Shown here one piece after another: positions 58,834 to 64,000 of a stretch of 64,000 nt of DNA (positions are counted from its first letter, which is position 1; each line of letters starts with the position of its first letter). A program made the position numbers and the translations under genes. The DNA is from Clitopilus passeckerianus (taxonomy: Eukaryota; Basidiomycota; Agaricomycetes; Agaricales; Entolomataceae): positions 124,001 to 188,000 of the forward strand of contig CALYLX010000060.1 in NCBI GenBank assembly GCA_944990035.1. Reading direction: 5' to 3'. The notes under the pieces are model-generated. The model searched no databases. It had not been told where the DNA came from and was given only the letters and a program-made list of their open reading frames with translations.

Positions 58834-60585
58834 ATGGCCCACATTATCATCGACGAGCAAAACCTGCCGAATGTCGAATTCGCTGGTGGCCAATGGACGA
58901 ATACATCTGACAACCGTTACTTCGGCGGGTCATCATCAGCTCCCGCTTTCGCCACGGGCAGTCAAGTGTCAACCGATAATTGGGGCTGGTTTTGCTTTCA
59001 GTTCACCGGTACCATGCTTCTATTTCCACCTCTGGCTGCTGAATCTGACTTTCGCCCTATGGAATAGGAACCTCCGTTGCGGTCTTTGGCAACTCCCCTC
59101 CCCCACCTGGAGCGCAGAACTTCTTCGCAAGTATTGACGGCGGCACACCGGTCGATACCACGTATAACGATACCTCTCCATCGTCCAGTCTCCAGTGGTA
59201 TCAGTCCCCGACGCTGGCCGAAGGCACGCATCTGATCAACTTCACACATCTTGCTGGATCATCAGTGGATTATGTCGTGGTTGCAGCGGGCAAGCAAACG
59301 CCACTAAAAGACACGAGACTGATTGTGGATGACGATGATGCTTCCATACAGTATCAAGGTAGTTGGAATCAAGATACGAGCGCTCTCACCTTCAGTGGTA
59401 CTCCATCACATGGACAGGCGTTTGGGAATGGAACGCATCGAGCGACGAGCGCCGGCCCGAAAGCAACTTTTGTATACACTGGTAAGGCATACTTTTATGC
59501 GGTATTCGAACTCAATTTTGATGGTGAACATAAGGAACTGCCTTGAGCGTCTACGGTGTCTTTGACTTCCGCCAACTTGGGAACCTGACCGTCAAATATA
59601 CCCTCGACACCTGGACGACGACAAAGAGTTATGCCGTGACTCCTGATACCCTTATGGTCAAAAACGACGCACAGCAAGTCCAAAACTTCCAACTGTTCAC
59701 ATACAGCTCGGTGGATCCGGGCGACCATACGCTCACGATTGAAGTCCTCGAAAGCCAGAATGTCCCTTTCATCATGGACTACATCACTTATACGCCGACC
59801 TTCACCAACGCTGCATCAAAACCCTCGCTTACTTTCCCGCCCACTACATCCTCTGGTGGATCAGATCCAGGACCGTCGAACTCTGGCGGTAAAAGTACGG
59901 CGCCCATTGGAGCTATTGTAGGAGGTGTCGTAGGCGGTGTCATCATTCTTCTGGCCGTCTTGCTAGCTTTCTTGTACTGGAGGCGTCAGGAACGGCGACC
60001 GAAAGGCGGAAAGAGTGTTGACTCGGACTCCGAAGAACGTATGTTCTCTCATTTCTATGTCCGCCGCTAATTTAGCTAAGAACTGTTGCAGCTAAAGGCG
60101 TTCAGCCTTTCACTCTCACCACCAATACCCGTTCTGAGGCTACTTCGCCGCCAGATTCGGCGACTAAATCACTGTTCGGTGTCCCTCCTACACCAGGAAC
60201 AATATCTAGTTTCGGCATGGACACTCCCCCTACAAGCCCACCTTACGGGTCAGTGTTCCCCCCTGCCACACCCCATACCAAGAGCGGACCTCAACCTCTG
60301 GTGGATATCAGTGAAGAACAATCGAGTGATAATGGCGATCAACAGGATCCTCGTCTGCTAGATCCTCAATTCCGTAGACGGATGCAACGCCTGCAAGACC
60401 TTGTTTTACAGTTGAACCAAGAACTCGAAAACAGCGGGGAAAACGGGACACACGTTGCCGCACTTCGGGGCCGAATCGCAGAGTTAACCAGGGAAGATGA
60501 AGAGAGCGCCGAGCTCATAACACGGACTCTTGTTTCCAATGAGCGGCCTCTTAGTGTTGTCCCTCCCCCTGACGAAGAAGGCTAA
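58834..60585 (+). CDS. Single-pass membrane protein with two-part beta-rich ectodomain and cytosolic coiled-coil tail, copy 1
   Basis: Several exons. N-terminal half-domain IIIDEQNLPNVEFAGGQW ... FCFQFTGT ... SPTLAEGTHLINFTHLAGSS, then a second half-domain LIVDDDDASIQYQGSW ... GNGTHRATSAGPKATF ... LTIEVLESQ. A Ser/Gly linker leads to a TM helix (APIGAIVGGVVGGVIILLAV, then LLAFLYW) and a basic stop-transfer RRQERRPKGGK. The cytosolic tail ends RRRMQRLQDLVLQLNQELEN ... ALRGRIAELTREDEESAEL. No signal peptide is seen at this start. The V-D-D ... I-Y-G-S-W ectodomain is common in Agaricomycete membrane proteins of unknown role. Confidence 0.8.
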
Positions 60586-61237
60586 TTTATCTTTCTACAA
60601 TTTTTACGATATATATACCCCTGCATCGATGCCATGTCCTTGAGATATTCCAGATCTGGCGTTTTGCTACCACTACCTTCGCATCCTTAATCAAGTCTTA
60701 AAATTCCAGGCGTCGTCGACGTGTAGGGTGCTTACAGCGCCGGATTTCTCAGACTCTGTGATCCACCGCGAGAGTCCCAAAACGGTGATCCCCGGTTATC
60801 AAAAACAAATGGGCCATTGATCCATCAGATCTTCCTCCGTGACGACGAGGCTGAGAACCTGGCCTTGCGTTTGACTCTGACAGTTTGTGCACAGATGGGC
60901 GCTCATTTTCCGGTGGAATTACAGTATTGGAATTTCCCCACGCTCACAGGCACCTGGGCTTGAAATGCGCCTTTTGAGGTTTGAGCAAACAGGCCATCGA
61001 CGGAGAGTTCAGACTCGTCGTTAGTGGTAATCAGACTTCACTGCTACAACTGTTCGCTGGGGATGCAGAAGCTTCACAGTGACCATCATGGGGAGACGGA
61101 ACGATCATTTATAACAAAACATACGATAACGGTAACATGTACATCTCTCCTCAGGGCCGTGGACCTGGCGTTCCGAGCTTTTTCAGGATTCAGGTACCCT
61201 CTCTCCTCTCCTTCGCCCTCCTCCTACCACCTGGAAA
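60586..61237. other. Intergenic region between tandem membrane-protein genes
   Basis: About 650 bases containing terminator of copy 1 and promoter of copy 2. No other gene found. Confidence 0.5.
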
Positions 61238-63151
61238 ATGGCAAATATTGTACTGGACGACACCCAGATCTCGTACAAACTTGGAGGTGGAACATGGTCA
61301 TCTGTCAGTATTGAGCGCTTCTTTGGGGGTGAAGCAATCTGGCCAGCATTTGCTGGAGACAGCACCAAACCAACAGATCCGTATGGTTGGATCTCTTTTC
61401 AGTTTCAAGGTATATTTCGTACTTTCTGTATGAAATATTTTAGCTTACCTGGTCTATTTCTAGGGACTGGAATTTCACTGTATGGTAACCCACCATCGGA
61501 TTCGAGCGCGTCAAATTTTGCCGTATCGTTTGACGGCGCCAATCCAACTACCGTCTCCTATCCAGCTTCAGATCATCCAACGTCTCTGACCTGGTATAAG
61601 TCCCCAACGCTCTCCGAAGGGACCCATACCATCAATGTCACACATCTAGCTGGAACTTCTGTCGATTTCGTAGTAATTCAGGCTGGCCCTTCCACCCCAC
61701 TGAAGAACACCACCTTGATCGTTGACGATGGTGACTCTTCAATATCATATGACGGAAGCTGGAACCAAGTCTTTGCGGAATACAATTCTCGTGATAACCC
61801 ACACCAAGGCTGGCCCTACGGGAATGGCACCCATCAAGCAACTAGCGCCGGGCCAAGTGCCACCTTCAAATTCACTGGTACGCTTTCCGCTCTCAATCCT
61901 CTCCTCCTTGCCTAACGAAAATTTTCAGGAACAAGCGTCGCTGTATGGAACATCTTCAACTGGGCGCAGCTGGGCACGATGACTGTCAAGTACACACTTG
62001 ATGGTTCCGACCAGACGCTGAACTACAATGTCGACGCCTCAACTCAAGGCCACATCGACGGTCTTCTGGAACGAGAGAACACTTTGATGTTCTCAAGTAA
62101 CTCTCTTTCAGCTGGAGACCATACCCTTCAGATACAAGTCACCGCCTGCTCGGGTCAGACGTTTGCTCTTGACTATATCACATACAAGCCTTCTTTTGAT
62201 ACTCTGCTATCAAAGCCAGCCCTTACACCAACGACCACATCAGGTTCGTCTGTCAGTCCATCGAGTTCAGCTACCAGCCTTATCCCTGGATCTGTGATAG
62301 GCTCTGGTAGTGCTTCGGGAACGACGTCGGGCTCCAGTTCCCCCAACACCGGTATCACGAATGGTTCAGGTAAAAATTTCCCTGTTCTTATCCCTTACTA
62401 GTTGCTCATCAGCTCCATTCCAGGCTCAAGCAATAACGGTGGCAACTCAAATAGCGGCGACAACAATCCGATAGGCTCGAGCAAAAAGACAAATACTGGC
62501 GCCATCGCAGGTGGTGTCGTCGGAGGTGTACTGGCACTCCTCCTTCTCGCGCTGCTGCTACTCTTCTTGAAGAAACGCAAACAAAGGGCCGAAGCTGCTG
62601 CCCTTGACAAGGAAGCTCGTAAGTCTTCTCCTCAACTTACAACTCCCAGATGCTAATCACTGTTACCAGCACCCACCGTCGAGCCATTCACCAGTAGCCA
62701 GGCTGCCACTGGAGCCGCAAGTGACTCAGCCACCGCCGTTTCGGACGTCAAGCTTCCTCTCATCGGCCGTTATACTGGCCCAGATGCAGCTCCCAGCGAC
62801 AGGAGTGCATCCCCACTCCTCGTACCTCTTCGCCACAATCCCAGTGCTACTCGTGAAAAGGCCGCTTTGGCATTGGTCAACGCTTCCTCTCCCACTGATA
62901 ATAGTTCTGCGATGTCCTCCGGCGGTGGCGCCGACCCACTTCTTGTGGGTCGTATGCAGAGGCTTCAGGATCTTGTCACCGAACTGAACAGGGAGCTAGC
63001 CCATGGAGGAGAGAGCAGTCCACGTGTTGCCGAGCTTAGAGGTCGCATCTCCGAGCTAACAAGGGAGGATACGCAGAGTGCTCAATATGTGACTCAAAAT
63101 ATGTCGTTACGCCACCAGAGTGCTATTCCACCTCCTTACGAAACTGCTTGA
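61238..63151 (+). CDS. Single-pass membrane protein with two-part beta-rich ectodomain and cytosolic coiled-coil tail, copy 2
   Basis: Tandem paralogue of the gene at 58834. The first half-domain is ANIVLDDTQISYKLGGGTW ... SLTWYKSPTLSEGTHTINVT; the second is LIVDDGDSSISYDGSW ... GNGTHQATSAGPSATF ... TSVAVWNIFNWAQLG. A long Ser/Thr/Gly-rich stalk, longer than in copy 1, precedes the TM helix TGAIAGGVVGGVLALLLLAL and the stop-transfer KKRKQR. The cytosolic tail ends GRMQRLQDLVTELNRELAHG ... ELRGRISELTREDTQSAQY and a PPPYE motif. Ectodomain, helix and tail are all conserved, so the two genes arose by duplication of the whole unit. No signal peptide at the chosen start. Function unknown. Confidence 0.8.
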
Positions 63152-63524
63152 TTCTTTGTTTCGACTCGTAGTTGACATTTTCTGGGCTTGAGCTTACGAT
63201 TATGGCGTCTTTCCACTCGTTATATATTTGGTTGTTGTAGGTTACCCTTACTTAGGTCGTTGGCGTACTTTCTTGCCGTACTTTCTTTAATTCTTCATAT
63301 TGCCTATTCCACAAACGCGTAATACCTATAATACCCCATCTTGGCACCTTCTGACCGAGAATGTCACGAAAGTATATATCCACTTCATCGATGTCCACCA
63401 CATCAGCGACGAGTCATAGGCCCAACAGCAACAGGCAGAAGGTGATCAGAAATGCCAAAAAAGTCCATTAAGTCATGTCCACAATTAACAATGTTCAGAT
63501 GTTATAATAATGGTCCTTCTCCAA
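63152..63524. other. Intergenic region between convergent genes
   Basis: About 370 bases between the membrane protein gene and the 3' end of the second GH79 gene. No feature seen. Confidence 0.5.
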
Positions 63525-64000
63525 TTATCGGAACAATAACAATAGTCCAGCTCCAGCGAGCAAGCTCATCAGGATCGAGACACCTGGTATCACCATCCTC
63601 GCCCCTCCACTGACCGACCCAGGACTCGTACTGCCCATCAACTGCCTCTCCTTGCCGCTCTTGCCATTTGACGTAGCCAACACCTCCGGGTCCACAGTCG
63701 CCGTGTTCACCATCTTCGTGAACGCCGTCGTCGAGAACGTCTGCGGTCCCTCCGTGTTCTCCGCAACCCGAGGGTCGTTAAGGAACACCAATGCAAACTG
63801 TGGTGCTTTGACGGGGATCGCGCAGCGATTGGCAGCCTGGTCGCACTGGATGGTAACAACCTCCAGTTCGCCTTTGAAAATGCCATCGACTTGGAATTTG
63901 TTGCCAAGAGTTTGGCCAGCCCAGGTGAAGTTGCTATTGGAGGCGACGGACGGAGCTGAGAGGTATCTGTGAGGGAAGGAGAAGTTTGTATCAGTATCGG
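63525..64000 (-). CDS. GH79-family protein, C-terminal part (gene continues beyond the window)
   Basis: Only the last exon(s) are present. After an acceptor near 63967 the minus strand reads YLSAPSVASNSNFTWAGQTL, then GNKFQVDGIFKGELEV, AIPVKAPQFALVFLNDP, FTKMVNTATVDPEVLATSNG and a hydrophobic tail ending GVSILMSLLAGAGLLLLFR. It matches the C-terminal domain of the GH79 gene at 13442-15782 (NITWANQTFGNAFHVDGSLK, IPVKAPGFALVFLKDP, AINTATIDPSVLATSNG). The catalytic domain would lie to the right of 64000. The shared hydrophobic tail suggests GPI anchoring for both. Confidence 0.85.
   Translation of the reverse strand, partial: DTDTNFSFPHRYLSAPSVASNSNFTWAGQTLGNKFQVDGIFKGELEVVTIQCDQAANRCAIPVKAPQFALVFLNDPRVAENTEGPQTFSTTAFTKMVNTATVDPEVLATSNGKSGKERQLMGSTSPGSVSGGARMVIPGVSILMSLLAGAGLLLLFR

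Noticed and set aside
1..64000. CRISPR arrays, operons, bacterial promoters
   Set aside because: Intron-rich eukaryotic genes throughout; no regularly spaced repeats seen.

Overview
The window is nuclear DNA from a filamentous basidiomycete, most likely an Agaricomycete. Genes are dense and split by many short GT-AG introns (about 45-65 nt). The families fit that group: a TOK-type potassium channel, a basidiomycete seven-helix membrane family, CE16 and GH79 secreted enzymes, MYND/Kelch proteins, a fungal HNH family, small secreted proteins and a Crinkler-RHS-type effector. Genus and species cannot be read from the sequence.

Layout. 0-12 kb: an expanded F-box-like/leucine-rich family lies around a TOK channel and a 7TM protein. 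It comprises a truncated relic at the left edge, one intact gene (4381-6274), two decayed tandem copies (7092-8671 and 9024-10899) and a distinct intact F-box/LRR gene (11338-12252). Another intact member lies at 35.6-37.5 kb. 13-23 kb: a secretory block with GH79, a secreted histidine phosphatase, a CE16/SGNH esterase and two small cysteine-containing secreted proteins, plus tRNA-Ser(CGA, with intron) and tRNA-Arg(CCG). 23.8-31 kb: a cytosolic GH15 (trehalase/glucoamylase-like) gene, a nitroreductase gene broken by a 1.0-kb inverted-repeat insertion and an in-frame stop, and an HNH-domain gene. 32-35 kb: two nearly identical small secreted protein genes in inverted orientation. 38.6-48.7 kb: a fucose-permease-like transporter, a 144-bp TA-flanked MITE, a Crinkler-RHS-like gene, an FAD monooxygenase and a TPR/Kelch/MYND gene. 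48.8-58 kb: a large conserved HEATR5/Laa1-like trafficking gene and an HMG-box regulator. 58.8-63.2 kb: a tandem pair of single-pass membrane proteins with a shared ectodomain and cytosolic tail. The right edge cuts a second GH79 gene.

There is no single gene cluster or operon-like pathway. The window mixes housekeeping genes (Laa1/HEATR5, TOK channel, tRNAs) with fast-evolving accessory genes. The most notable structures are: a transposon-like insertion whose removal restores the nitroreductase frame; a small-secreted-protein inverted pair with a perfectly conserved core including introns, as expected of gene conversion; a repeated F-box-like family with a conserved uncharacterised N-terminal module; and the tandem ectodomain/coiled-coil membrane proteins. 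All calls come from reading by eye; no homology search was run.
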